64,000 nucleotides of DNA, from positions 8,232,001 to 8,296,000 of the forward strand of contig NC_085920.1 in NCBI RefSeq assembly GCF_035222485.1, in the 5' to 3' direction. The notes beneath the pieces are model-generated. The model was not told the origin of the DNA, made no database searches, and saw only the letters and a list, made by a program, of their open reading frames with translations. Origin of the DNA: Podospora pseudoanserina (lineage: Eukaryota > Ascomycota > Sordariomycetes > Sordariales > Podosporaceae). Position numbers and translations under genes: made by a program. Every line of letters begins with the position of its first letter. Position 1 is the first letter of the stretch. Shown here piece by piece: positions 23,548-38,092 of this stretch.

Positions 23548-25358
23548 ATGCCCGAGAGAGATAATTTCGTCCCCCCCGAAAGAGAGCACGCAAAACGCAT
23601 AGATGATGAACTCTGGGAGCAGCATAAAGATGTTATCGTCCCCATGTACAGAGCGTCGACGCTCGATAAAACCAGAACGTTTATGGAAAAAAACCACAAC
23701 TTCAAAGCATCGTGGGTCATTTCTGCCCCTGTTCAACTAATATTCTAACGGTTTCAACTAGTCGGCGTCAATATGTTCACCGTTTGGGCAAACAAAAATG
23801 GAATATCAGCAAATACAAGGCAGGACAGCCTCAGGTCGTGGATGAGCCATCGCCAAACACCCCCCTTTCGAGGCAGAACCCAGCCTCACCCGACCTTTCG
23901 TCTGTTGCCCTTCATCCCCCTTCACCCATGACAAGGCCAGCTTTGGATTTCTCACGTTACTCGTCTGAGCAACTGGCTGCATCCCACATTCTCTCAGACG
24001 GCCTCCTGTACCTCGGTGATTTGAATAACGCGTTCGCCATCAAAGCGGAGCTTTACAGGGTTATCACGGCAGGCCATGGCGACTTTACTGATCAGGAGAT
24101 CAGACGACAGCTTTTACGACGATATGTCATTGACTGCATCTGCATCATACAAACCGAGGCCGACGCAAAAGCTGCCCGTCAAATGCTGGAGCAGAATGAC
24201 CTTTTGTACGAGAGGTGGGCAGATACTGATGACAACACCTGGGAAAGTGTTCTCTTTCGCATTCTCACCTCGAGGACCTATGATTCGGAGAATTCTGAAA
24301 GCTCGATTATACAGATTGTCGAGATCATCAACAAAACCACCGTCGAAGCAGACGAGGCAGGCCACGAAAAGCTGCAGACACTGACGCCTAGAAAGTACCG
24401 TTTCGACCTTCTCATGTACAAAATCTTCAGCTATGCGTTGGAGAGGTACAATGAGCCGACAGCCGTGGACGAAATTCCCATTGACGTTGGGGGGCTCCTG
24501 AAGCAGTTCAAGAACACCCAACCCGCAATCAAGGACTCCAGCGTTGATCCTCGGCTGGAATGGGAACTCGTGCTGAAAACTCTGGACTTTTGTGTTTCCG
24601 AGCTCTCAAATGGCGAGTTTCCTCCCCTGAGACTCGACAACAAGACCACCAGGGCCAACAGGATTTTCTGCACTCTTTTGTGTGCTCTTCAAAAACAGAT
24701 TATGATTCGGGAGCAAACAACGACGGCTCTAGACAACATTGCAAGCGACAAGGCACATGCCCAGTTTGCAAGTGTTTACACCGAGCTTCTCGGCATCGTG
24801 GTCGGCCTGATAGTCGATGAAGCGCCATCCTTGGAACCTCCCCGAAATCCCTTGCCACTGAAGGAGTGGGCTTTGAGAGGCGCCCAAAAAGTCAAGAGTC
24901 TTGCGGAACAGTCAAACCTTGACCAGGAAAAGACAGGTCTAATTGACCGGTTCCTCGACAAGGCAAACTCAATGAACGTGGAGATCATGCTTGAGAACCT
25001 TTCGAGGAAGCAGCCCGAGGAAGTCAACATCCGCGAACTCAACCTCCTCCGCAAGGAATTGGCACAGAATCTTGGCGTGGAAATTCTTCCCGACTTGGAA
25101 CCTAGAGCAACGGTGATTGTACCTTTGACTGCGAGCTGGGAGCTTTACGACCGGAGTGCCTCTCAACATAGCCAACCTGTGCTTCATCTGCTGCACGGCC
25201 ACCCGGCGCCAAGGGGGGCCAGATCACGCTCAGTATCTCGATCGCATTCGCCTTCTGCTACTAGCAGTAGCCAGTCACCCGCCACAAACGGAAATCCCAC
25301 CGGCCAGGCGAGCGACGCTTCTGCCGAGGGGGATAATGAAGATATTATTCTTGACTAA
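23548..25358 (+). CDS. Clr5-domain protein
   Basis: Two exons, 23548-23711 and 23762-25358, separated by a 50-nt intron (GTGGGT...CTAACG...CTAG), encode 586 residues. The intron lies inside the Clr5 domain (about residues 18-71), whose pattern W-x2-HK-x2-I ... M ... NFKAS-RRQYVHRL-GKQKW is visible across the joint. In fission yeast Clr5 acts in chromatin silencing; most filamentous-fungal proteins with this domain are uncharacterised. The remaining ~515 residues are mostly helical in appearance and match no domain I know. The end is Ser/Arg-rich and acidic (SRSVSRSHSPSATSSS; EGDNEDIILD). The start at 23548 puts the domain near the N-terminus, as is usual; an alternative start is 23473. Confidence 0.85.
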
Positions 25359-26092
25359 AAACGCTCCCTCCCTTTCACGTCCTGGGCACTGTTGTTTTCT
25401 CTCGGTTCTCTCGTTATATAGACTCAAGTTTTTTCTGGGCGCGTTTCTCATTCCACATTTGATTTAAGGTAGCCAGCGCGTAGTTTGGATCAGGGGTTTC
25501 ATTTCGTTTTGTTTACCTTTCTTGTTTCCTCCCTTATGTTGTCTTTTCCTACTCTATACGCTATACTAGAATGACTATTTTTCTTTCTTTCGGTTTCATC
25601 TTTGACACTTGCTCTCTGTTTTTCCTTTTCCCCTCCAACGACTTGTACGTGAAAAACCTGGACAACTTTCTCATGCCCATAGATACACGATATAGAATAG
25701 GTAGCAAGGCACGTATTCACAAGAGGTTCCGGACTGTCTCACGGTGTCTTTACCGGCAATCCTTGTGGTGTTTACACGCCCTCGGGGTTTCTGAATACTC
25801 GGCTTGACGACGAAATTCTCGCAGCAACGCCGATAAGTTTTGTCCGCCCTTTCACGTGTCTGACACTTGACGTGGTATCCTTTACTTGTTTGACACGACA
25901 TGTTCAATCCCAGAATGCGCGAAATAATCCTGGGGAGATATCTTTCTGATTCTCAAAACATGTACTTTGCTACCAAACTATCCCGTGTGTAGTATTGTAC
26001 ACGTCCTTGATAATGACAAATCGATGAGCACAAAAAATGCAACAAAACAAATGAAGCAAAGCTCATGAAAAGTTGAGTGGTATGCATGCCTC
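25359..26092. other. Convergent intergenic region
   Basis: It lies between the 3' ends of the Clr5-domain gene (plus) and the GMC oxidoreductase (minus). It is T-rich near 25370-25640 and should contain both 3' UTRs. No gene is recognised. Confidence 0.5.
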
Positions 26093-28482
<2,390 letters not shown>

Positions 28483-29925
28483 CTCGAACGACTGAACCAA
28501 TGGATGAAGTGCAAAATATCGTCAAGAAATGCTGTTTGACAAAAGATTGGTTCGCTAGTAGTTAATCCCTACAAACGCTGAAAACTCATGACTTGTATGG
28601 GTGTCGGTGGGTAGGTGTGTGATGCTGCTCCGCTTGACATGAAAATAAAACGATGAGGTCGCTGGGCGATGAGAAAAGGGGACAGTGTCGGCGAGTGAGC
28701 ATATCTGGGATGGAGCGACTTGATGTGGATGTCAAAGCATGCTCACGAGATATTCATAAACACAGCCCTCCTCTCAGGTCGATACAGAACTCACTTGCTC
28801 CCAGTTCCCCACATCGCACATTCTTTTCCTCGACTTTCATTGCTTGACCTAACGGGCGAAAAGGTTTGGCAGCCTTCGGGGCCAGAGCCTCATCACATGG
28901 TAGCAGAACCATGGCCATATGTTCATGGCTCCTTCCCACCATCGAAGCTCCTTCCCAATATCAACCACACTTAACCCCCCATCTGAACACCGATGGGCCG
29001 AAACTGTGGCCTCATGCTCCACTCCTCGTCTTTACTCACTGTTTTATTCGCACGAGTCTCGCTCACGGATCGGAGCCTGGAGGTAACGTGTGGATCTGGA
29101 GCCGTTGTTTGTCATTGCGGCCCCTGGCGTTTCCGTCACCCACATGCAACGTGCGGGCAGGCAAATCTGGATGTCGATGTCACTGTCCCGACTGTTGCCA
29201 CGCAGAACATTTCTTTGATCTTCTCGCCAACACTTGGACTGGGATTAGAATTAGATGAGACGAACTCAACACAGATATGCTGTAATCCAGGGGAAGTGGT
29301 GATTTATGATATGATACCACGGCTGAAACTACAATACTAAAATAAAACTAGTTGGTATTGCTGCGTGATAGAGATCGACCGAGCGGAATCATCAACTTGC
29401 CAAAAAGAAAACACTTGACACTAACAACATATCAAGGGGATTCTATGCACCGTATGCTGATCGAAGCACAAAAGGAGCAGCTGATGTCGTTTTTCTTGAA
29501 GAATTTCAAGTGCGACATCATCAACCACCCCTCTCCGACCTCAATCAACAAGTTAAAATAACAAGTAAAACAAAATAGCATTCATCAACTCCCTACAACG
29601 AAAAGTTTCCTATCACTCTTCACACTTGTTCATACAAGTAGAACAAAGAAAACAGAGGTCCATAAAAAAGAAGAAGTGTCATAAAACTACGTGCTCAGCC
29701 TAAGAGCTGAAAACACAAAACATCAAATTATCCATCCATCAAAAGTGTGGCTTGGAAGGAAGGGGGGGTATCTGCGCATATCCATTACTACAACCTTTTT
29801 TCTCGCCTCTCTCCCTCTTGCTCTCTCTCCCTGCCGGTATCATATATCTTTCTCTCAGTCTGACAACAAAAGCCAAATGCCCGAAGCCATGCTATGCAGA
29901 TCAGATATGCATACGCTCAGTCAAA
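28483..29925. other. Intergenic, GMC promoter and channel 3' region
   Basis: About 1.4 kb between two minus-strand genes. It should hold the GMC oxidoreductase promoter and the 3' UTR of the channel gene. A/T-rich sequence is concentrated at about 29540-29700. No gene is recognised. Confidence 0.45.
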
Positions 29926-32755
29926 TTAGTAAAGAATCTTCTCCTCCCACACAGGCGGCCTGGTTCCTTCCTCGTCCCACTCCAGCTTGCCCTTCTCGTT
30001 CAGAATGCACCCTTCATCAGTGATAGGAATGATCTTGCTGGTGTGGGCAATCTCCTGCTTGGAAACTCCCGCCGGGTCGGCGGGAATCCAGAGCAGAGGG
30101 GCCTGGGAGGTGACACTGGGGGGGTTGTATGCATTCTCGATGATTTCGGGGGTATACTGTGGCAACGACACGTGGCGGGGCACAAGGTTGCGCAGTGTGG
30201 CGTAATCGGAGTAAATCCAGGGCTTCAGGAACCGAGTGAGGAAGTTGCCCTTGCTATGAGCAGCCGCCGCCTTTCGGGCCGCCCGGGAATGAGCAACTTG
30301 CTCTTCGGCACTCTCCACAATACCATCGCCATTGAGGTCATGCTCATCGACGAACTTGTCATTTCCGTTGCTGTGACTTGCGCCAGCTTCGCCGTCAAGG
30401 AGGCGGACTGATTCCTCCTCAGCGAGCAGCGACATGGGCATATTGTAGAGGAGAGGGTCAAGAGCGGTGTTGAGGCTGTAATGGAACAGAACGGTGAAGA
30501 TGATGAAGATCACCATGAGAATGACCGGACCAGGAGCCGTTCCTGCGATGAACAGTCCGAGCATGCAAATCTCGCCGAGGTAGACTCCGACGAAGAGCTG
30601 CTTGAGCGCCTTAGGATAGATCAGACCACGGGTGTCGATCTGGGTATCAGTGACAAAGAAAACATTGTATCTCCAAGCGAAGTAGAAGAGGAACATTGCG
30701 ATGGTAGCCCAGCCCAACATAAGAGGAGCAATGCACGAGTAAGTAATGGCTACGTATTGTAGTTAGCGACAGCATTGAAAAAGCGGGACAAAAGTGCGGA
30801 CATACCGATAACCACAATGTTGGTGTAGACCGGCATGGTGCTGCCCCATGAAATGGCGCTCAAGTTAGACCACTTCTGGTAGAGGGCGCGGGGTGTGTTC
30901 GCCAGGAACTTGTAGAGAACTGTGAAGATGAAGAACCCGACGACCTGGGTGAGCACGCTAGTGGCAATGGTCAAGCCCTGGACGATGAAATATGTGATGT
31001 AAAAGTTGGATGCTTTAGGCAAGCCCTGAGCCAGGATTCTCGGTGTCTCATTGGGGGCGTTGATGATCTGTTCAATGACGGCAGGAGCCGATGACGACAA
31101 GGTGGTGACCAAAAAGACCTGGATGACCTGGAAGGCGAAATATGCGTTTTGGGTGAACAACTCAACGCCGGAAATTGATGGCTCGCCGGCCAATTTCGCA
31201 CAAACTACAAGACTCGTTAGTTTAATTGGGACGCTGCACAGGAGCTGATGGTCGGTCTACTTACGGCGCATGATGATGGGCACCAACGACATGAGGATAG
31301 CAAGGGCCACAGATGGCAAAAGGCCAGTGATAACGCCCAGGATGACCTTGGGAATATCGGTGAGCCACGACAGCCAAGAATACTCCGTTGCGAGATAGTT
31401 GATGTTGCTGATAGCACCGACAACAGCAACAGGGATGGCCCAAAAGATGATCAAAGCAGCGATGAAGGCCAATACAATGTAACGCCGAATCACAAGCTGC
31501 CACCACGGAACAGCCAAAGACTTCCAGATCACCTCGCTCGGGCGAATACCAACGACACGGTTCGACATGTGAAGACCTTGGTGATGGGCCAGCATCTGAG
31601 CGGCAGCTTCGGCGGCCTGCTGCGACGTGAACTCGATGAAGACACCCGGAATGTTCTTGAAAGCGCCGCTGCGGTACTTGGCTTGGACAGCTTCCGCCTC
31701 CGGGATGAGGCGCTCCAGCTCGGCGCGGCACCAGTTGATCGTGTCCACCTTCTTTCCAATCAGACCAAGAGGACCGGTTCGGTGTGTCGGCCGAGACTTG
31801 GCCGACAGCCATCGGGCCGCAATGCTTCCAGACTCGGCATCACCCGTGATCGCTTGCTTGTCAGCTTCGGACGCATTGGCGCCGTTCTTGATGGCCTTCT
31901 GGCGGGCCTTGTTCGCAAGCTTGATCAACTTGATCTCGGCCTTCTCCAGCTTCATGGCAACCTTGTCGCGCTCCTTCACCAAGTCATCCACCTCGTCGGT
32001 GCGAGCTGTGATCCAGATATTCTTGGCATTTTGGCCAAACACTTGGCGCAGCTTTGCTTCGTTTAGGTAATTGTCCGGGACGCAGGTGAACAAGACGGTG
32101 CGAGACGAAATGCGCTCCGAATAAAAGGGGCTGAGCAAGAAGGCCTGGCGCAAGTTAATGTAGAAGATGCACTCTCGCATGATCAGATACATGACGAAGC
32201 CAAAGTAAGCCCAGCTCACGAAGACGTGGGCAAAATAGCGGTTCTTGTGGGTGTCCGGGTTAACATTGGAATAGGAAAGTATGTCGAGCTCCTTCTGACC
32301 ACCGCCACCGGTAGCATTGATGGGGAAGAGAACGGGCCAGGTGATGATGCAGCCAACGAAGCAGAGAACAAGCGCCATCTGCAGGTACCGAATGTAGAGG
32401 TAGGCATCGAGAGATTGGTGCTGGAGGGCGTAGATGTCGGGGATCCTCCAGAAGCTTCCTATCCAGTTGAACAGCCCATTGGGAAGGGGGGGCGATCTTT
32501 CGCTCTCTCTCAAGCTCCCCAAGTAGGTTCGCGGTGCGTAGTAGCGTCTCTTGCTACGTCTCAGTATCAGAAAGACGGCGAGATAAGCCCCAGAGATGAC
32601 GGCGACAGGGGCGAGGGTCGAAACCAATGCTTTGTCAAGTGTGTCAGTACTGCAACTGCGTTGTGCCCAAACCATCCTCAGGAGCAAAGCTTACCCGAAA
32701 GCGAGGAGCTTTCCGCCGTTTCTCCAGTGCTGGAAGTATTGTTGTTGTTGCTCAT
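29926..32755 (-). CDS. CSC1/OSCA/TMEM63-type mechanosensitive cation channel
   Basis: Four exons: 32755-32695, 32629-31265, 31204-30806 and 30749-29926, encoding 882 residues, typical for fungal CSC1-like proteins. The family forms calcium-permeable, osmotically or mechanically gated channels in the plasma or internal membranes. Domain order is visible: a short Asn/Ser-rich N-terminus, TM segments from about residue 22 (LVSTLAPVAVISGAYLAVF), a large cytosolic loop with the PHM7-type segment (SRTVLFTCVPDNYLN ... GVFIEFTSQQAAEAAAQ), then the RSN1/DUF221 7-TM core (WWQLVIRRYIVLAFIAALI onward). The tail is hydrophilic and ends in EEKILY. Exon 1 supplies MSNNNNTSS...; its intron (32694-32630) has a normal GTAAGC donor but an AAG acceptor. 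The other introns (31264-31205, 30805-30750) are canonical. Confidence 0.93.
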
Positions 32756-35203
32756 GATGGCGGTATTGCAGAATTCAGCGTCTGCGCGCTTAGGAGTAGG
32801 GTTAGTAGCTGGCAATTATGCCTGAAGAGGTTCGTGAACCGTCGTCAATGCCGTCGTAAATGTTGATGTCTCTAGGAAATAGAGTCGAGTCGCCCTCCCC
32901 GTGAGAGGGAAACGAACCGGAAGGCCTGAAAGGAGCGTGTCAGATCACAGATCACATATCACAGATCAGAGATCCTCGGGAAACGGAAGAAAATTGACGG
33001 GCTGGGCGGTGCGGAAGGGTAAATGGAGGAGAGAGCTCCTTGGACGCGCCCAAAGCTTGTGCGCCGACGGAGTGGAACGAGTGGACGGGAGAGCAGGTGA
33101 AGGGAAACGGCGCAGGGATGCAGGCTGGAGGAGGGCCCTTACAATTTCGTGGTTTTGCAGGGGAAGGCACGACGGCGTCAAATTACTGGACTGGGTCTGG
33201 GAGCTTGGGTCGTGAAGCTACTCCCTTCTGGGATTGGACGATATTTGGTGTATCAAACACACGCTGGAACGGCTGGACCGCTGGAGGCGGCCGCCGTCAA
33301 CGGGGGAGCCAACGGGCTTTTTATCAACTACGGAATGGACAGCCACTTCGGCCTTGTCTCCGACTTTTGGCAACTCATCGTTGTCTGCACCACCAAATCT
33401 AGCTTTGTGTTCTTTGCATCGGGGACACTGAATCCAATGACGCAAGTCGTTGCCAATCCAGACGTTGCATTTTCATTAGGCCCATGCACCTTTCAGCAGG
33501 GTCGGCCAGGGTCACGGCAATCGCTCTGCTCCAACTGCGACGCTGCCCCACCTCCACGAAACCTCGATTCAGCCTCTCCCACTTGTTGCCCTGTGCTTGG
33601 CTGCGGTCATCGCTGCCATACAACTTCGTAAAAGAACATCTCATTTCCTGTTCTCGGTATTGGAGCTCACCATTGTAAGTCTCCACGGTCTGCATATGCT
33701 ACATGTAAAACACACCTCAGTCTGCCTTTTCCGATCGATCGTGTCGGCTTCCCGTCGTCACCAGCCAAGCATAGCCATCACCCAAGCCAGTGCAGCCCAT
33801 CACCAAAAAGAGCCAAAAAAGAGGTCACCAACCACCAGCAATCACCAGCATGTCTCAAATGATTTACCGTGTATGGCTGTTAGCGCTAGACCAGAGTGAC
33901 AGAAATGGACAGCTCAGCAGTCGGTCTGGACTGGGCTGTCCTGCTGCAGGGTGAAGTGGCCCGCTTTTCTTCAGCTCGTGGTGTCGAGCAGTGCTGGAAG
34001 TGCCACCGCGTCACACATTCAAGGTACAAAGAAGGGCACTGACGTTTGGTGTCTCTTTGTGCTAATTACGTCCAACGTCAGCCCACGAGAACTGTTAGGA
34101 ACGCTTTTCTTTCTGTCTTTCTTCCAACTCTTTTACTTTGACTTTGCCATGTGTGAGCTCATCGCCTAGCGGAGCAACCGCATCGTTGGAGCGGACGAAA
34201 AAAAACCAGGTGACGATCGAGGTGGGCTGCGGCAGAGGACCCTCCTCCGTCACGCAGATCGGTGATTGAGCAGGGGTTTCTTCCCGGTTGGAGCGACAGA
34301 GACCCTTGCCCAGCGTCCGGCCTCCCTTTTGTGCGACGTCAACACGCGACACTTGACATTTTGCGACCAGAAAAGCACCACCTTTTCAAGCCACCAATTG
34401 TGGCCTTCAGCTATGTTGTGTTGTGCGTCGGTCTTTTCCGCGGTCTGGAACACACAACTTGTCAAGTCGTCAAGCAACCACACCCAAGATAAGGCGTTGC
34501 GCTCCGGCCGAGAAGACTCCCGGCATGCGCTGCAATGCAGCGCTTCCCCAGATTTTCACCCAAGCTGGGGGTCCCTACGGCGTGGGTTCACGGGGCTGCG
34601 TTGGCCTCAGAGGACCCCTACTCCAGCATGTTCAGGCAAAACCCAACCACAATCCAACCAGGCCCCGCATCAATTCGTGGCTCTTGCTTATTAAACCCGT
34701 CAAGAACAACAGGTCAAATCCCAAACTAGCCGGGGCCAAGTGAACTCTTGAGAAGTTTGACACTATTTTGAACTCAGAGATGGGCAAGACAAGGCAGGTG
34801 CAGAATAAACTCGGGCCTCTCAATGTCGAAAACAACTGAGCGTCAACCAGCTCCATCTAGTTTCGAGACCGAACGGTGAAGCTTTGGCTTGCACTTTGTA
34901 GTTTAGGAGACAATGGCACTTCGAGTTTCCTGTTTCCGTCCATGGTCTTGACCGGATAGAGAAATTTCTTTGTCGTGGTCTTGCAACGAGTGCTGAACAC
35001 AATGCTCTTGCTTGCTTCCGGGCATTCCGGCATTCCCAACACCGTGTTCCAGACAAAGGACAATGGGGCCTCTAAACTCACCCACGGTACATAATCAACA
35101 AACCACGATTTCATCAGGTTGATCTCGCATACTCGAGAAGTCTGACAGTCCGTGAGCAATTGCCAAACACATACCACATCAACCTGAGCAGACATCGGAC
35201 ACC
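32756..35203. promoter_or_regulatory. Divergent intergenic region between channel gene and coiled-coil gene
   Basis: About 2.4 kb between divergent starts. A short imperfect repeat of CAGATCA-type heptamers lies at about 32940-32972. Open frames such as 33149-33631 (plus) have no recognisable character. The sequence just before 35204 is C/A-rich and ends in a good start context (CACCATGG). Confidence 0.4.
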
Positions 35204-36910
35204 ATGGGATCCGCACCGGCAGTCTACGCCCATACGGCAGAGCACGAGGACGACCCCTATGGAGAACAAGACGGCTACATCAAGGCTACCGATTTTTCCC
35301 TGCCTTACTACTCCGAGTACTCGCGAATCTATGCGCAGACGGTCAGTCAGGGTCTGCTCCGTCACGTCAACTGTGGTTATCTGTCCACCGAGGGAATTGC
35401 TCCAACACTTCTCGCCCTCAAGCAGCATGCTCAGTCACTGTGCATCCTCATCCAGCAACTGAACCCGACAATTGGCATCTCCGAGATTGGAGACGGCAGC
35501 CTCCGCAGGGCTGGAGCTGGCAGCACCGACAAGAGTGATCCTCTTACCCTCAGAGCCAATCTCAATGACGCGTTTGACTTTCTCTCCGACTTGAGCACCC
35601 CCTACACCAACGACGATGCAAATCATCAGATTCCCCTGACGGCCCTCTTGAACGAGGTGCGCGCCCGCGATGAACTCAAAGGCGTCTCGTATCATTGCCC
35701 CTTTGCCGATGCCCCCAAGCCGAGGAACCCCGGGGAGAACCTAAAGCCGTATGCCACCCATCAGAACCTCGTTCTGCACGCCAACGCCTGCTTGGAAAGA
35801 CTGGACCACGAGTTCAGCACCACCGGCGGGCTGCTCAGCATCTTGCCGACGGACCAGGAGGGCAGGGAGAACCTCAACCATGCTCGCAATACCCTCCTAG
35901 GTCAGTGGCTGGCGTATACGCAGCATCTCGTTGGTCGGATGCACGAGCTCGAGAGGTCATACAACAATGCTCTTGACGCCCTGGCGGGCGAAGCCCTAAT
36001 CCCGAGTCAGCACCTTTCTGTTGTTGGCCCTACTGGCGCGAGTGAGGGACGCTCCATCGTCTATCCACAAGACAAGTACGTGCTTGTCAATGCCGGTGAC
36101 GACATCTTCCAGTACCTCCACTCGATCCTCGACAAGCAGGAGACCCTCCTGCAAGCGCAGGACACCATCAACAAGTCAAACGGAGCGGTGGGTGAGGTCG
36201 CCATAGTGTCGAGCGAGGGTACGGAGTTGTACACCCAGGGCATCGTCTACGTCGACATCCCGTCGCGATTCTACCGTCTGGCCGGGCAGGGCAGGAATAC
36301 CCTCTTCGTGATTCCCGCGCACGATGTCCACCCCGCCACGGCGCACACGAGACTGCTCGAGTCCCAGCCTACGGTTGTGCAGGCCATCGCGCCGACGGAC
36401 CCGGCCCGCGTGACGGTGTTGGAGAAGCGGTACACGGAGCGCATTGCCAAGGCGGAGCAGGACGCCATCGACGTCCACCGGCTCAAGGCCGAAAACGAAA
36501 AGATGGAGAGGGAGCTCAAGACGTTCATCGCCGAGCACAAGAGGCTCGCCAAGGTGCGCGATGAGCTCATGAGCACCGTGGATGCCAAGGACAGGGTCAA
36601 GATCAACAAGCTCTTCAAGAACCAGGAGAACATCGAACAGCTCAAGGACCAGCTCAAGAATGCGCGCGACCAGGCGAACAAGAGCAAGGAGGAGGCCCAA
36701 AAGGCCAGGGCTGACGTCGCGGCAGCCAAGGCCGAGGCTGAGAAGTATAAGCAGACTTGCTTTGCGTGGGATGAATATGTCAAGAGCCTCTCGACGCAAA
36801 AGCCGGCGGATGATCAAGAAGACACGATCGCGGACATGTCGGCAACGCTGATTGGACAAGACGATAGTCAGCTTGAGAAAGAGAAAGAGGGAGATGGCGG
36901 GATTCTGTGA
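35204..36910 (+). CDS. Coiled-coil protein of unknown function
   Basis: A single uninterrupted exon of 568 residues with a strong start context (ACACCATGG). I do not recognise the family. Residues 1-400 look globular, with helix-rich blocks such as YYSEYSRIYAQTVSQGLLRH and HNLHARNTL-like segments. Residues about 403-518 form a strongly predicted coiled coil, rich in Lys/Glu/Ala with heptad spacing (EKRYTERIAKAEQDAIDVH through ADVAAAKAEAEKYKQ). A short acidic tail follows (QEDTIADM; EKEKEGDGG). No signal peptide or membrane segment is seen, so it is probably cytosolic. Codon use resembles the other clear genes here. A (GT)n microsatellite lies just downstream. Confidence 0.85.
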   Translation: MGSAPAVYAHTAEHEDDPYGEQDGYIKATDFSLPYYSEYSRIYAQTVSQGLLRHVNCGYLSTEGIAPTLLALKQHAQSLCILIQQLNPTIGISEIGDGSLRRAGAGSTDKSDPLTLRANLNDAFDFLSDLSTPYTNDDANHQIPLTALLNEVRARDELKGVSYHCPFADAPKPRNPGENLKPYATHQNLVLHANACLERLDHEFSTTGGLLSILPTDQEGRENLNHARNTLLGQWLAYTQHLVGRMHELERSYNNALDALAGEALIPSQHLSVVGPTGASEGRSIVYPQDKYVLVNAGDDIFQYLHSILDKQETLLQAQDTINKSNGAVGEVAIVSSEGTELYTQGIVYVDIPSRFYRLAGQGRNTLFVIPAHDVHPATAHTRLLESQPTVVQAIAPTDPARVTVLEKRYTERIAKAEQDAIDVHRLKAENEKMERELKTFIAEHKRLAKVRDELMSTVDAKDRVKINKLFKNQENIEQLKDQLKNARDQANKSKEEAQKARADVAAAKAEAEKYKQTCFAWDEYVKSLSTQKPADDQEDTIADMSATLIGQDDSQLEKEKEGDGGIL

Positions 36911-37111
36911 GCCGAGTGCTCGTTTTGGGAGTGAAATCTTGAGGGAGCTTCCTTTTGGCTTCTGTTCTTCTAGAAAATGTGATGCCTTGTATTTTCAATT
37001 TCACCTGTGGTGGTACTGTTGTAGCTTGAATTGCCGACAGCACATCGCAAGACGTGTCTCTTGCTCGTTTTAATACAATGTGAGACTTTTACGGATACAC
37101 GGGTCCATTGT

Positions 37112-37177
<66 letters not shown>

Positions 37178-38092
37178 CAGCCCTCGGCATACCTATGTGT
37201 GTGACGGGATGATAGTCGCCATGGCAACGACTTCGACTCTGTGAGGATGATGGCTGACCGTGCATGCACCAGCGGCACAGCTTCCCACCGGGACCCCCAA
37301 AAGAGAAACGGACTGAGGGGAATTGACCAATCGTGATCAGAGACAGGTCTTTCTTGACCAGACACAAGCTCTTGGGATGGTCATTTTGCAGGTGCACGCT
37401 GAATTGAACAGATAGCCTGAGCCCCTGTTCCATATCAGTGTTAGCGCGGGATGATGGCGAAAACGGCAGTTTGTTGACTTTCCCCTCCTTTCCCCTCATT
37501 TTTCTTTTTTTTTGCTTTCTGTCGATTCAAGGGTCTGGATTGCTCTGGGGAACAACAAGAAGAAAAAGACTCCATTTCTCCAGCCATCTCGATTTCTTGC
37601 TGAAGCAGTTTTCGGAGCCGGAGCTGAGTAGCAAGAGTGGATATTTCCTGCCATCTTCTTGGAATGGTTTTTGGTGGAACCTCTTTTTTGCGACTGACCA
37701 GGCTGGCGCCTTCTCTTTTTTGACGTGGCGGGAAAGACGGAAGAGAAAGGATAGCAAAACAAGAGTTCGCGCCGGCTCACCAAGACCTGGTTCCGATTTT
37801 CTTCTGAGGTTTGCGACGGCAAATATATAACATACAACCATCAACCCTGGTCTATACAGGACACGCTCGTCAACTCCACAGGCGAACTAGATCGAAGATC
37901 GGATGCAACAGCGGGCGCGGTGGGGTTAGTGTTTGTTTGGATTCGATATTGGACCCAGTAAGGACAAGCATCTCGAAGACGGCAGAGAACAATGCAGTGT
38001 TTGTGAGGAGGAGTTGGATTGAGGCTTGCGACGGGCTGTCCCTGAGTTAAACACCAACATTCCTGTGGTGCGACATTCGGGGGGCGACCACA
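36911..38092. other. Intergenic between coiled-coil gene and kelch gene
   Basis: Contains the (GT)n microsatellite and then the promoter side of the kelch-like gene, with a T-rich stretch at about 37495-37515. No gene is recognised. Open frames through the repeat (runs of Thr-His) are artefacts of the dinucleotide. Confidence 0.5.
37114..37176. repeat. (GT)31 microsatellite
   Basis: An uninterrupted GT dinucleotide run of 63 nt, about 200 bp downstream of the coiled-coil gene's stop codon, possibly in its 3' UTR. It is the longest perfect simple repeat in the window and likely to vary in length among strains. Confidence 0.97.

Noticed and set aside
37089-37499. Minus-strand frame with long His-Thr runs
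   Set aside because: A reading of the GT/CA microsatellite, not a gene.
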